Shown: piece by piece, positions 23,538 to 33,410 of the stretch
Numbering within the stretch: position 1 is the first letter of the stretch
How the letters are laid out: each line of letters begins with the position of its first letter
DNA from: Pelagibacterales bacterium SAG-MED28
GTDB taxonomy: Bacteria > Pseudomonadota > Alphaproteobacteria > Pelagibacterales > Pelagibacteraceae
Reading direction: 5' to 3'
DNA length: 64,000 nt
Assembly: GCA_014653835.1 (NCBI GenBank)
Contig: JACWDY010000001.1
Span: 1 to 64,000, forward strand
The notes under the pieces: model-generated
Database searches by the model: none
Seen by the model: the letters and a program-made list of their open reading frames with translations, nothing else
Told to the model about the DNA's origin: nothing
Translations under genes and position numbers: made by a program

Positions 23538-24056
23538 ATGGCTGAAAATAAAAAAATTGAAAGCGACATAAAAGAAAAATTAGTAGCAATTAATAGGATA
23601 ACGAAGGTTGTAAAAGGAGGAAGAAGATTTGGCTTCGCTGCGTTGGTTGTAGTTGGTAATCAAAAGGGATCAGTTGGTATAGGACAAGGTAAATCAAAAC
23701 AAGTACCAGATGCAATAAAAAAAGCTACAGAAGATGCTAAGAGAAATTTAATTAAAATTCCTTTAAAAGACGGAAGAACTCTTCACCATGATGTGAAAGG
23801 AAAAAACGGTTCAGGTAAAGTTTTTTTAAGATCAGCACCAGCTGGTACAGGAATAATTGCCGGTGGAGCAATACGTTCTGTATGTGAAGTTTTAGGTATC
23901 CAAGATGTTGTTGCAAAATCACTTGGATCAGCAAATCCACATAATGTGTTAAAAGCTTGCGTGAATGGTTTAAAATCTCAAAATTCTCCAAAAATTTTAT
24001 CAGCCATAAGAGGAAAAAAAATTTCAGATATTGTACTAAAAAGAGAGGTTAAATAA
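23538..24056 (+). CDS. rpsE: 30S ribosomal protein S5
   Basis: [46 protein letters not shown]. Confidence 0.98.
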   Translation: MAENKKIESDIKEKLVAINRITKVVKGGRRFGFAALVVVGNQKGSVGIGQGKSKQVPDAIKKATEDAKRNLIKIPLKDGRTLHHDVKGKNGSGKVFLRSAPAGTGIIAGGAIRSVCEVLGIQDVVAKSLGSANPHNVLKACVNGLKSQNSPKILSAIRGKKISDIVLKREVK

Positions 24057-24508
24057 TGCAACTAAATAATTTAACAAAAATTAACAAAAAAAAAATTAGA
24101 GTTGGTAGAGGTATAGGATCTGGTAAAGGAAAAACCTCCTCTAGGGGTCATAAAGGTCAGAAATCTAGATCAGGTGTAGCTATAAAAAGTTTTGAAGGTG
24201 GTCAAATGCCTTTATACAGAAGATTACCTAAAAGAGGATTTAAATCAATAAATAAAAATATAACTGCAATTTTAAACCTTTCTAAAATACAAAATATTTT
24301 AGATAAATCTAAAAACGATGTTAAGAATACTTTAGATTTAAAAATCTTAAAAGAAAAAAAATTAGTAAATAAAAAATTCAAAAAATTAAAGATTTTAGGA
24401 ACTGGTGAAATTAAAAAAAATTTGGAAATATCTGCCCATTTTGCTTCAAAACAAGCTTTATCAAAAATAGAGAAAGCAGGTGGTAAAATTAGCATAATTA
24501 AAAAATAA
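24056..24508 (+). CDS. rplO: 50S ribosomal protein L15
   Basis: RVGRGIGSGKGKTSSRGHKGQKSRSGV, GGQMPLYRRLPKRGF. Confidence 0.98.
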   Translation: MQLNNLTKINKKKIRVGRGIGSGKGKTSSRGHKGQKSRSGVAIKSFEGGQMPLYRRLPKRGFKSINKNITAILNLSKIQNILDKSKNDVKNTLDLKILKEKKLVNKKFKKLKILGTGEIKKNLEISAHFASKQALSKIEKAGGKISIIKK

Positions 24509-24514
24509 TAAATT

Positions 24515-25819
24515 ATGTCAAGTGAAACAATCAATACAGCCGGTGCTTTTAGTCAAGCTAAAGACTTAAGAAATAGAATATTATTTACAATTCTATTATT
24601 AATAGTTTATCGATTAGGCACTTATGTACCTCTATCAGGAATTGATCCTTCGGCATTAAAAGAAATTATGGCTTCAAGTCAAAAAGGTCTTTTAGGAATG
24701 TTTAATATGTTTTCGGGTGGAGCTGTTACTAGAATGGCAATTTTTGCTCTTGGTATAATGCCATATATCTCTTCATCAATAATAGTACAATTACTTACTG
24801 GCGTTTCCGACTATTTTAAAAGTCTTAAAGAGCAAGGTGAAATTGGACGAAAAAAAATTACTCAAATCACAAGGTATGGAACTGTCTTAATTGCTTGTCT
24901 TCAAGGATACGGTGTTTCAGTAGGTTTAGAAAACGCTGGAAATTTAGTAATTGAACCTGGAATGTCTTTTAGAATTATTACAACTATTTCACTTGTTGCT
25001 GGTACTACTTTTTTAATGTGGTTAGGAGAACAAATTACTTTAAGAGGAGTTGGAAATGGAATTTCTTTAATTATTTTTTCTGGTATTGTAGCTGAGATTC
25101 CTAGGGCTCTAGCATCAACTTTCGAACTTGGAAGAACTGGAGCACTATCTGCTGTTATGATAGTTGGAATATTTGTTTTAGTTATTTTAACAGTTTTATT
25201 TATAGTGTTTTTTGAAAGGGCAATGAGAAAAATATTAATTAATTATCCTAAAAGACAAGTGGGTAACAAAATGTACGGAGGCGAGTCATCACATCTGCCA
25301 TTAAAAATTAATACGGCAGGAGTAATTCCAGCAATATTTGCTTCTGCATTACTACTTTTACCTATTACAATTTCTAATTTTGGTTTTGCTGAGTCAGATA
25401 CATTTTTAAAAATTTCATCAATGTTTACTCAAGGACAGCCTCTTTATATGTTATTATACGCTTCAGGAATAATTTTCTTTTCATTTTTTTACACATCAAT
25501 TGTCTTTAATCCAAAGGAAACAGCTGAAAATCTACGAAAGTATGGAGGATATATTCCAGGCATTAGACCGGGAGAAAGAACTGCAGAGTATATAGATACA
25601 ATTTTAATGAGATTAACAACAGTTGGTGCCATGTATTTAACATTTGTTTGTTTAATGCCAGAATTCTTAATTGCCAAGTATCCCATCCCATTTTATTTAG
25701 GAGGTACGTCAATATTAATTGTAGTAGTAGTAGCTATGGATACTGTTACACAAGTTCAAACAAGATTAATGAGCTCACAATATGAGTCTTTAATTAAAAA
25801 AACTAAATTTGGTAAATAG
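24515..25819 (+). CDS. secY: Preprotein translocase subunit SecY
   Basis: RILFTILLLIVYRLGTYVPLSGID; multipass membrane protein. Confidence 0.98.
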   Translation: MSSETINTAGAFSQAKDLRNRILFTILLLIVYRLGTYVPLSGIDPSALKEIMASSQKGLLGMFNMFSGGAVTRMAIFALGIMPYISSSIIVQLLTGVSDYFKSLKEQGEIGRKKITQITRYGTVLIACLQGYGVSVGLENAGNLVIEPGMSFRIITTISLVAGTTFLMWLGEQITLRGVGNGISLIIFSGIVAEIPRALASTFELGRTGALSAVMIVGIFVLVILTVLFIVFFERAMRKILINYPKRQVGNKMYGGESSHLPLKINTAGVIPAIFASALLLLPITISNFGFAESDTFLKISSMFTQGQPLYMLLYASGIIFFSFFYTSIVFNPKETAENLRKYGGYIPGIRPGERTAEYIDTILMRLTTVGAMYLTFVCLMPEFLIAKYPIPFYLGGTSILIVVVVAMDTVTQVQTRLMSSQYESLIKKTKFGK

Positions 25820-25827
25820 TAAGATTA

Positions 25828-26400
25828 ATGAATATTGTAATCTTTGGACCACCTGGTGCTGGCAAAGGCACGCAATCAAATTTTATTGCGAACAAATTCC
25901 AATTACATCAGTTATCAACTGGTGATTTATTAAGAAAAGAGATCAAAGATAAAACTAAATTAGGTAATGAAATATCGTCAATAATAAATTCAGGAAATTT
26001 AGTTTCTAACCAAATTGTAAGCGATTTAATTGAAAAATATATATCTAATTCAATTTATAAAGATAGATTAATATTTGACGGGTATCCAAGAAATTTAAGT
26101 CAAGCTAAAAATTTAAATACTCTTTTGATTAAATATGATCAACAAATAGATATGGTTTTAAAGCTATCTGTAAGTTTAAAAACAATTGTCAAAAGAATAT
26201 CAGATAGAAAAAATTTGGAGAAAAGAGCTGATGACAATGAAGACATAGCAATAAAGAGATTTCAAATGTATGAAAAAAATATAGATCCAGTTATTAGTTT
26301 CTATAAAGAAACAAATTTGCTTAAAGTAGTCAATGGTGAGACATCTATATCTGAAATTAGCAATGAAATAAGCCGCTTAATTGAAGGTATCAAGGGTTGA
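25828..26400 (+). CDS. adk: Adenylate kinase (short form)
   Basis: MNIVIFGPPGAGKGTQSNFIANKF, LSTGDLLRKEI, FDGYPRNLSQA. Confidence 0.97.
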   Translation: MNIVIFGPPGAGKGTQSNFIANKFQLHQLSTGDLLRKEIKDKTKLGNEISSIINSGNLVSNQIVSDLIEKYISNSIYKDRLIFDGYPRNLSQAKNLNTLLIKYDQQIDMVLKLSVSLKTIVKRISDRKNLEKRADDNEDIAIKRFQMYEKNIDPVISFYKETNLLKVVNGETSISEISNEISRLIEGIKG

Positions 26401-26424
26401 CTTTGAGAGATTAGACAATATAAA
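26397..26424 (+). promoter_or_regulatory. Candidate sigma70 promoter TTGACT-N16-TATAAA for rpsM-rpsK-rpoA-rplQ
   Basis: TTGACT 26397-26402 overlapping the adk stop codon; TATAAA 26419-26424. Confidence 0.5.
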
Positions 26425-26451
26425 TACGCAGGATAAGAAATTCATTAAAAT

Positions 26452-26835
26452 ATGGCTCGTATAGCAGGGATAAACATTCCACAAAATAAAGTTGTTAGTA
26501 TAGCTTTAACATACATCCATGGTATTGGCCTGCATTCATCAAAGCAAATATGTAAACAATTACAAATACCCTCGTCGAAAAGAGTTAACGAATTATCAGA
26601 AGAACAGGTATTAAAAATTAGGGAATTTATTGATGCCAATCATAAAGTTGAGGGAGATTTAAGAAGGGAAATTTCAGTAAATATTAAAAGACTAGTTGAT
26701 TTAGCTTGTTACAGAGGATCGAGACATAAAAAAAAATTACCAGTAAGAGGTCAAAGAACACAATGTAATGCCAGAACTAGAAAAGGAAAAGCAATCGCAA
26801 TAGCTGGTAAAAAATTAACTCCTTTAAAAAAATAG
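26452..26835 (+). CDS. rpsM: 30S ribosomal protein S13
   Basis: [53 protein letters not shown]. Confidence 0.99.
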   Translation: MARIAGINIPQNKVVSIALTYIHGIGLHSSKQICKQLQIPSSKRVNELSEEQVLKIREFIDANHKVEGDLRREISVNIKRLVDLACYRGSRHKKKLPVRGQRTQCNARTRKGKAIAIAGKKLTPLKK

Positions 26836-26842
26836 ATTTAAA

Positions 26843-27298
26843 ATGAATAAAAAAAACGAAAAGGTTGAAAAAAAGGTTGAAAATAAAGAATTAAAAAAAG
26901 CAGAGTCTAAAAAAATTAGCTCATTTAAAAAAAAGAAAAAAGTTGGAAAAAATATTACTTCTGGAATTGCTTATGTTTATTCTACATTTAACAACACAAT
27001 AATATCAATAGCAGATGAAAATGGTAATGTTGTATCATGGTCTTCAGCTGGTGCCAAAGGTTTTAAAGGTTCTAGAAAATCAACACCTTATGCAGCACAA
27101 GTAGCAGCTGACGATGCTGGGGCTAAAGCATTTGATCAAGGCCTAAGAACTTTAACTGTTCAAGTAAAAGGACCCGGGTCTGGAAGAGAAACTGCTTTAA
27201 GATCTTTACAATCTAGAGGTTTTAAAATTTTATCAATTAAAGACACTACACCTATGCCACATAATGGTGCGAGACCACCTAAAAGAAGGAGAGTATAA
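26843..27298 (+). CDS. rpsK: 30S ribosomal protein S11 with long Lys-rich N-terminal extension
   Basis: [46 protein letters not shown]. Confidence 0.98.
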   Translation: MNKKNEKVEKKVENKELKKAESKKISSFKKKKKVGKNITSGIAYVYSTFNNTIISIADENGNVVSWSSAGAKGFKGSRKSTPYAAQVAADDAGAKAFDQGLRTLTVQVKGPGSGRETALRSLQSRGFKILSIKDTTPMPHNGARPPKRRRV

Positions 27299-28332
27299 TG
27301 CAAACAACGTCAAATATTATAGACAAAAATTGGAAAGCTTTAATTAAACCCAACAAGTTAGAAATTTCAAGTAATGAAGATAAAACTGTTGCCAAAGTTA
27401 TTGCAGAACCTTTAGAAAAAGGTTTTGGTCAAACAATTGGAAATTCTTTAAGAAGAATACTATTATCATCAATTCAAGGTGCCGCTGTTACAGCTATTCA
27501 AATTGATGGAGTTTTACATGAATTTTCGTCTATTAAGGGAGTAAGAGAAGATGTTACTGATATTGTTTTAAATGTTAAAAATTTAGCAATTAAATCATCA
27601 TCCTCAAGTTCAAAAAAAATTATTTTAGATATAAAAGGTCCTAAGGAAGTTAAAGCGAAAGATATAACTTTAGTTCCAGAAATTGAAATCTTAAATCCAG
27701 AACAAACCATATGTAATTTAGATGAAAAAACTAATTTTCATATGGAATTGATGGTTAGTAATGGAAAAGGCTACGTACAGTCACCAAAAAATAAAACAGA
27801 TGACAGTCCTCTTGGATTAATTTCAATAGATTCCTTATTTAGTCCTGTTAAAAAAGTTTCTTTTTCTGTAGAAAATACTAGAGCAGGAAGTGCTTTAGAT
27901 TACGATAAATTAATTATGATAGTTGAAACTAATGGCACAGTTGATGCCGAAGACGCTATTGCTTACTCAGCAAGAATTTTTCAAGATCAATTATCGATGT
28001 TTGTTAATTTTGAGGATCCTCAAGAAGTTGTAAAGGAAACTGCATCTAAAGAGCCAGAGTTTAATAGAAATTTATTGAAGAGAGTCGAAGAACTCGAATT
28101 ATCCGTTAGATCAATGAATTGTTTAAAAAATGACAATATTATCTACATAGGTGATTTAGTTCAAAAAACTGAACCGGAAATGTTAAGGACACCAAATTTC
28201 GGAAGAAAATCATTAAATGAAATAAAAGAGGTGCTAAATACTATGTCTCTATATTTAGGAATGGAAATTCCAAACTGGCCACCTGACAATATTGCTGAAT
28301 TATCAAAAAAATTAGAAGAAAATAATTATTAA
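27298..28332 (+). CDS. rpoA: DNA-directed RNA polymerase subunit alpha
   Basis: [42 protein letters not shown]. Confidence 0.99.
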   Translation: MQTTSNIIDKNWKALIKPNKLEISSNEDKTVAKVIAEPLEKGFGQTIGNSLRRILLSSIQGAAVTAIQIDGVLHEFSSIKGVREDVTDIVLNVKNLAIKSSSSSSKKIILDIKGPKEVKAKDITLVPEIEILNPEQTICNLDEKTNFHMELMVSNGKGYVQSPKNKTDDSPLGLISIDSLFSPVKKVSFSVENTRAGSALDYDKLIMIVETNGTVDAEDAIAYSARIFQDQLSMFVNFEDPQEVVKETASKEPEFNRNLLKRVEELELSVRSMNCLKNDNIIYIGDLVQKTEPEMLRTPNFGRKSLNEIKEVLNTMSLYLGMEIPNWPPDNIAELSKKLEENNY

Positions 28333-28781
28333 TGAGACACGGATTAGGTTACAGAAAATTAAATAAAACAAGTGAACATCGCAAGGCTTTATTTAAGAAT
28401 ATGTTAAATTCTTTAATTAAATACGAACAAATTATAACCACTCTTCCTAAAGCAAAAGAGCTCAAACCCCAAATTGATAAAGTTATAACTATTGGAAAAA
28501 AAAATATTTTAAGTAATAAAAAAAAATTGTTTTCAAAACTGCAAGATAAAAAATCAGTTACTAAAGTTTTTGTTGAATTATCAAAAAGATATAGCTCAAG
28601 AAAAGGTGGCTATTCAAGAGTTTTAAAAGCAGGTTTTAGAACTGGGGATGACGCACCAATGGCAGTTATTGAATTAGTGGATCGAAATCCTGATGCCAAG
28701 AAAGTTGATAAACCTAAAAAAGTAGAAACAAAAAATAAAAAAACTGAGCCTCAAGCCGAAGCAAAAGTCGCAAGCAAATAA
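28332..28781 (+). CDS. rplQ: 50S ribosomal protein L17
   Basis: [34 protein letters not shown]. Confidence 0.98.
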   Translation: MRHGLGYRKLNKTSEHRKALFKNMLNSLIKYEQIITTLPKAKELKPQIDKVITIGKKNILSNKKKLFSKLQDKKSVTKVFVELSKRYSSRKGGYSRVLKAGFRTGDDAPMAVIELVDRNPDAKKVDKPKKVETKNKKTEPQAEAKVASK

Positions 28782-28792
28782 TTTAAGTTTAC

Positions 28793-29692
28793 ATGCCCAA
28801 ATCTTTTACCGTGGATGACGAATATCACAACACACGATTGGATAAATGGTTCCACCAAAAAGTTATTAATTTACCACACTCTCTAATAGAAAAAATTATT
28901 AGGAAGAACAAAATCAAAGTAAACAAAAAAAAAACAAAAACATCGTACAGAGTACAAACAGGCGATTTAATTGATATTTATGATATTTCAAAATTTAAAC
29001 CTTTAAATAAAGAAAAAAAAATAAAATATAAACCAAAAAAAAAAGAACTAAATAAATATGAGGATTATGTAATTGAGGATAATCCAAATTTTATAGTTAT
29101 CAATAAACCATCAGGTATTGCAGTTCAGCCCGGAACAAGGTCCTTTAAAAATATTATTGATATTTTGAAAGACACTAAATATTTTGAGAATACAAAGCCC
29201 TACATTGTACACAGAATCGATAAAGATACATCTGGAATTTTAATAATAGCAAAAAATAGAAAGTTTGCTCAATTGTTTACTTCTTTATTTAGAATAAGAA
29301 AAATGCATAAAACTTACTTAGCTCTAGTATATGGAAAAGTTAATAATTCTATAAAGACTATGAGAGATGAATTAGTTTATTATGAAAATAATAATAAAAT
29401 AATTCAAAAAGCTATTTCGAATCTAAAGGTAATAAAATCTAATGAAGGATATTCTTATGTTGAATTGAATCCTATAACTGGACGAAAACATCAATTACGT
29501 AAACAACTTTTAAATATTGGTAATCCAATTATTGGCGATGATAAATATTTTGTAAATAATCGAAAAAAAATAAAAATTAAAAATCTTATGTTACATGCAT
29601 ATAAAATAAAGTTTATGATAAATAATATTCAGTATAATTTTAAAGCAAAATATAATAATTTTTTTGAAAGTTTTTTAAAAAATAATTTTTAA
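28793..29692 (+). CDS. RluA/RluC-family 23S rRNA pseudouridine synthase
   Basis: HRIDKDTSGILIIAKN catalytic motif with S4-like N-terminus. Confidence 0.93.
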   Translation: MPKSFTVDDEYHNTRLDKWFHQKVINLPHSLIEKIIRKNKIKVNKKKTKTSYRVQTGDLIDIYDISKFKPLNKEKKIKYKPKKKELNKYEDYVIEDNPNFIVINKPSGIAVQPGTRSFKNIIDILKDTKYFENTKPYIVHRIDKDTSGILIIAKNRKFAQLFTSLFRIRKMHKTYLALVYGKVNNSIKTMRDELVYYENNNKIIQKAISNLKVIKSNEGYSYVELNPITGRKHQLRKQLLNIGNPIIGDDKYFVNNRKKIKIKNLMLHAYKIKFMINNIQYNFKAKYNNFFESFLKNNF

Positions 29693-30300
29693 ATACTATT
29701 TATATTCTTTATGAAAATATTAGCTAGTTTTTGGTCAAAATTTTTTGGCTTAATTGATTTTTCTTTATTAATCGAAGTAATTTTTTTATTATCTAGACCA
29801 CATGGAATGATACTTAAATATTGATTTAAATTATTTGAAATATTTATTGAACAACCGTGGAATGCAATCCATCTAGAAACTCTAAGACCGATAGCAGCAA
29901 TTTTTTTATTTTTAACCCATATACCAATATTCTTTTTATCTTTTTTTGCATTGATCTTGTAAATTTTAAGAAATTGGATAATACTTTTTTCGATAGCATT
30001 TATTAACTTCCTTATATCTTTTTTTCTTGTGTTTAAATCTATAACAAAATAAATAATTTTTTGATTTGGGTTATGTAGTGTAATTTTACCACCTCTATTA
30101 GTTTTTATAATTTTGATTTTTTTGTCCAAAATTTCTTTTTTATTAAAACTTACTCCTGCTGTATAAGTTGTTGGATGTTCTAAAATCCATATAAACTCTT
30201 TATTTTTACCTGATTTTACTTCTTCAACTCTCTTATTCATAAAAAGCATTGCCTTTTTATAGGAAACTCTTTTTTTACTTATTATAATTTCTATACTCAT
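29689..30300 (-). CDS. lipB: Octanoyltransferase LipB
   Basis: EFIWILEHPTTYTAGVS, TNRGGKITLHNPNQKIIY, KIAAIGLRVSRWIAFHG. Confidence 0.93.
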   Translation of the reverse strand: MSIEIIISKKRVSYKKAMLFMNKRVEEVKSGKNKEFIWILEHPTTYTAGVSFNKKEILDKKIKIIKTNRGGKITLHNPNQKIIYFVIDLNTRKKDIRKLINAIEKSIIQFLKIYKINAKKDKKNIGIWVKNKKIAAIGLRVSRWIAFHGCSINISNNLNQYLSIIPCGLDNKKITSINKEKSIKPKNFDQKLANIFIKNINSI

Positions 30301-30361
30301 TTAAATTGAATTTTATCAGTTAATAGACTAATAGTCTCAAAAAAAACTTTAAGGGGTATTT

Positions 30362-31741
30362 ATGGCTTTACTAAAATCAACAGGTAGTAAAAAAGTTAAT
30401 TTAGATTTTAATAAAGAATTCATTAATACTTTTAGCGCCAATATTGAGAGCAAAAACGTAGATTTTATCAATCAAACCCTTAAAGACTTACATGAAGCAG
30501 ATATAGCTAATTTAATTGAGAATTTAAATTCAGATACTAGAACAAAGTTAATAGAAATCGAATCTTTTAATATAGAACCTGAAATATTCATAGAATTAAA
30601 TGAATCTATTCAAAGTGAAGTATTACAATTATTATCAATAGATTCGTTAATTAAAATAATTAAAAGATTAGAATCGGATAATGCCATAAAGATTCTTGAA
30701 AATTTATCTAAACAAATTAAGGAAAAAGTACTTGAGAAACTTCCACCTAAAGATAAATTTTTACTTCAAGAAGGTTTAAGCTATCCTGAGGATTCAGCTG
30801 CTAGAATAATGCAAAGAGAGTTTACTGCAGTACCAAGTAATTGGACTGTAGGACAAACTATAGATTATTTAAGAGAGGATAAAGAATTACCTGAAGAGTT
30901 TCTGGAAATTTTTATTGTAGACAATGATTTTAAGCCAATTGGTACTGTTCCATCCTCAAGGGTTTTAAGAACCTCAAGAGACTCAAAGATGAACTCTATA
31001 ATGTCTCAAATGCCGGTCTTGATTTCCGTCAACATGGATAAAGAAGAAGTAGGACATGCTTTTGAAAATTATAATTTGGTATCCGCAGGTGTAGTTAACA
31101 AAGAAAATAAACTAGTTGGAATGATTACAGCAGATGATGTTGTTACTGTTGTTCAAGAAGAAGCCGAAGAAGACACATTAAGATTAGCTGGGGTAGGAGA
31201 TGAGGAAATAACTGATAGCGTTATGTTAAAAACAAAACGAAGATTTAATTGGCTTTTATTAAATTTATTTACTGCTCTTTTAGCTACTTGGGTAATAAGC
31301 TTTTTTGGAGCATCTATTGAACAAATGGTTGCTTTAGCATTTCTTATGCCAATAGTTGCTTCAATGGGCGGGAATGCAGGTATGCAAACTTTAGCTGTGA
31401 CTATAAGAGCAATAGCAACAAAAGAACTTTCAAAAAGTAATTTTAATCGTGTAGTAGGTAAAGAATTTCTTATTGGAATTTTAAATGGAATAATATTTGC
31501 AATAATTACCGCAGTAATTGTTCAATTTTGGTTTAAAGATATTAATCTTTCAATATTAATTGGAATATCTATGATTTTAAATATGATTGTCGCCGGACTT
31601 TTTGGGATTTTGGTACCTGTCTCACTTAAAAAATTGAATATTGACCCAGCTTTAGCTTCAAGTGTTTTTGTTACAACAATAACTGACGTTATAGGATTCT
31701 TATCATTTCTAGGATTGGGATCTGTTTACTTTTTAAATTAA
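30362..31741 (+). CDS. mgtE: Magnesium transporter MgtE
   Basis: MgtE N domain, CBS pair, TM domain with MPIVASMGGNAGMQTLAVTIRAIA. Confidence 0.96.
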   Translation: MALLKSTGSKKVNLDFNKEFINTFSANIESKNVDFINQTLKDLHEADIANLIENLNSDTRTKLIEIESFNIEPEIFIELNESIQSEVLQLLSIDSLIKIIKRLESDNAIKILENLSKQIKEKVLEKLPPKDKFLLQEGLSYPEDSAARIMQREFTAVPSNWTVGQTIDYLREDKELPEEFLEIFIVDNDFKPIGTVPSSRVLRTSRDSKMNSIMSQMPVLISVNMDKEEVGHAFENYNLVSAGVVNKENKLVGMITADDVVTVVQEEAEEDTLRLAGVGDEEITDSVMLKTKRRFNWLLLNLFTALLATWVISFFGASIEQMVALAFLMPIVASMGGNAGMQTLAVTIRAIATKELSKSNFNRVVGKEFLIGILNGIIFAIITAVIVQFWFKDINLSILIGISMILNMIVAGLFGILVPVSLKKLNIDPALASSVFVTTITDVIGFLSFLGLGSVYFLN

Positions 31742-32553
31742 ATATTATCTATCAGTCTAACGTTATTTAAGTAGTAAGCTATAAAAATATTGAAGGACTC
31801 TTTTGGTTTCTTTGGTCTACTCAAACTTTTTAGATTAATAATCTCTAAATAATCAATCCTACTTACACCTAATTTAATCAAATGCTTTTTAAATAATAAA
31901 GGATTAAATAATTTAGAATTTTTTTTGATTTTTTTCTTAATCTTAATTAAATAATCATAAACATTTTTAGCTATTTTCATCTGGCTTTTATTTAGATTAA
32001 AATTTCTGCTTGAAAAAGCAACACCACTATCCTCCCGCACAGTTTTACAACTAATTATTTTAGTATCTATCTTATTTTTCAAAATATGTTTCTTTATTAA
32101 AGTAAGTTGTTGAAAATCTTTGAAACCTAAAAATAAGTACTTAGGGCGAATTATTTGTAAAAATCGATTAATTACATCTAAAACTCCTTTAAAATGATAT
32201 TTTCTATATTTACCACACAATATTTTTGAAAATTTATGTAAATAAATTTTATTTAAAGGTTTAAATCTGAATAAATCCTTGTATGTAGGAAGATATAAAT
32301 AATTTACTCTGAGTCTTTTTAAAATTTTTAAATCTTTTACTAAATTTCGAGGATACTTTTTATAGTCCTCCTCTTTGTTAAATTGTTTTGGATTAACATA
32401 AATTGAAACTAAAGTTTTATTTGTGTATTTTTTGGCTGTTTTTATTAACGAAATATGCCCCTTATGTAGACCACCCATAGTAGGAACAAAAGAAATTGAC
32501 TTTTTATTACCAATTTCACGTTTTAACTGTTCTTTGTTTTTAAATATTTTCAT
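31738..32553 (-). CDS. panC: Pantoate--beta-alanine ligase
   Basis: SFVPTMGGLHKGHISLIKTAKK, VREDSGVAFSSRNFNL. Confidence 0.94.
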   Translation of the reverse strand: MKIFKNKEQLKREIGNKKSISFVPTMGGLHKGHISLIKTAKKYTNKTLVSIYVNPKQFNKEEDYKKYPRNLVKDLKILKRLRVNYLYLPTYKDLFRFKPLNKIYLHKFSKILCGKYRKYHFKGVLDVINRFLQIIRPKYLFLGFKDFQQLTLIKKHILKNKIDTKIISCKTVREDSGVAFSSRNFNLNKSQMKIAKNVYDYLIKIKKKIKKNSKLFNPLLFKKHLIKLGVSRIDYLEIINLKSLSRPKKPKESFNIFIAYYLNNVRLIDNI

Positions 32554-32591
32554 TTATAAACTTCAATGATATCAACTATTATAAGAATCAT

Positions 32592-33410
32592 ATGATAAAA
32601 CAAGCAATTATTCCCTTAGCCGGACTTGGTACAAGATTGTTGCCTTTAACAAGTGTTATGCCGAAAGAATTACTGCCAATAAATGGTAAACCAAATCTTG
32701 AGTATATTTTGGAGGAGTGTTTAGATGCAGGTATTAAAGAATTTATATTTATCATTTCAAAAAATAAATCAAATATCAAAAAATACTTTTTTAATGATGC
32801 ATTTTACAAAAAAATAATCAAAAAAAAAAAGGACAAAAGAATAATTCAGGAGTTTAAGAAAATTAAAAAATATCAAAAAATGATTAAATTTGTTTACCAA
32901 AACAATCCTAAAGGTACCGGTGATGCTGTCCTAAAATGTAGAAAATATATTAAAGATAAATTTTTTTTAATGCTTTTGCCAGATGATCTAATAATAAATA
33001 AAAATTGCTCTAAAGAAATGATCAGCTTACATAAAAGAACCAAAGGTTCAATAATTGGCACAAAGCGTATAGACAAAAAAACTGTATCTAGATGGGGCAT
33101 TTTAGCTTTTGCAGAAAAGAGAAAAAATTATTTTAGAATAAAAGATGTTATTGAGAAACCAAGCTTCAAACAAGCACCATCAAACTATGCAATAATAGGA
33201 AGGTATATTTTACCATCAAAGATATTCTCTGAAATTACAAAATTAAAACCAGGGCAAGGTGGAGAAATTCATATTACAGATGCTATAAAAAACTTAGTTT
33301 ATAAAGGAGAAAAATTTTTTGGTAGTATTTTTATGGGAAAATATTTAGATTGCGGTACAATTGGTGGCTATATTCAATCAGGTATTAAAATATTTAAAGG
33401 ACAAAAATGA
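32592..33410 (+). CDS. galU: UTP--glucose-1-phosphate uridylyltransferase
   Basis: KQAIIPLAGLGTRLLPLTSVMPKELLPI, PKGTGDAVLKC. Confidence 0.95.
   Translation: MIKQAIIPLAGLGTRLLPLTSVMPKELLPINGKPNLEYILEECLDAGIKEFIFIISKNKSNIKKYFFNDAFYKKIIKKKKDKRIIQEFKKIKKYQKMIKFVYQNNPKGTGDAVLKCRKYIKDKFFLMLLPDDLIINKNCSKEMISLHKRTKGSIIGTKRIDKKTVSRWGILAFAEKRKNYFRIKDVIEKPSFKQAPSNYAIIGRYILPSKIFSEITKLKPGQGGEIHITDAIKNLVYKGEKFFGSIFMGKYLDCGTIGGYIQSGIKIFKGQK

Noticed and set aside
30325-30337. AGACT-AAT-AGTCT small palindrome upstream of mgtE as a possible Mg2+ riboswitch
   Set aside because: Only a 5-bp stem in a 61-nt gap; far too small for known Mg2+ sensing leaders.
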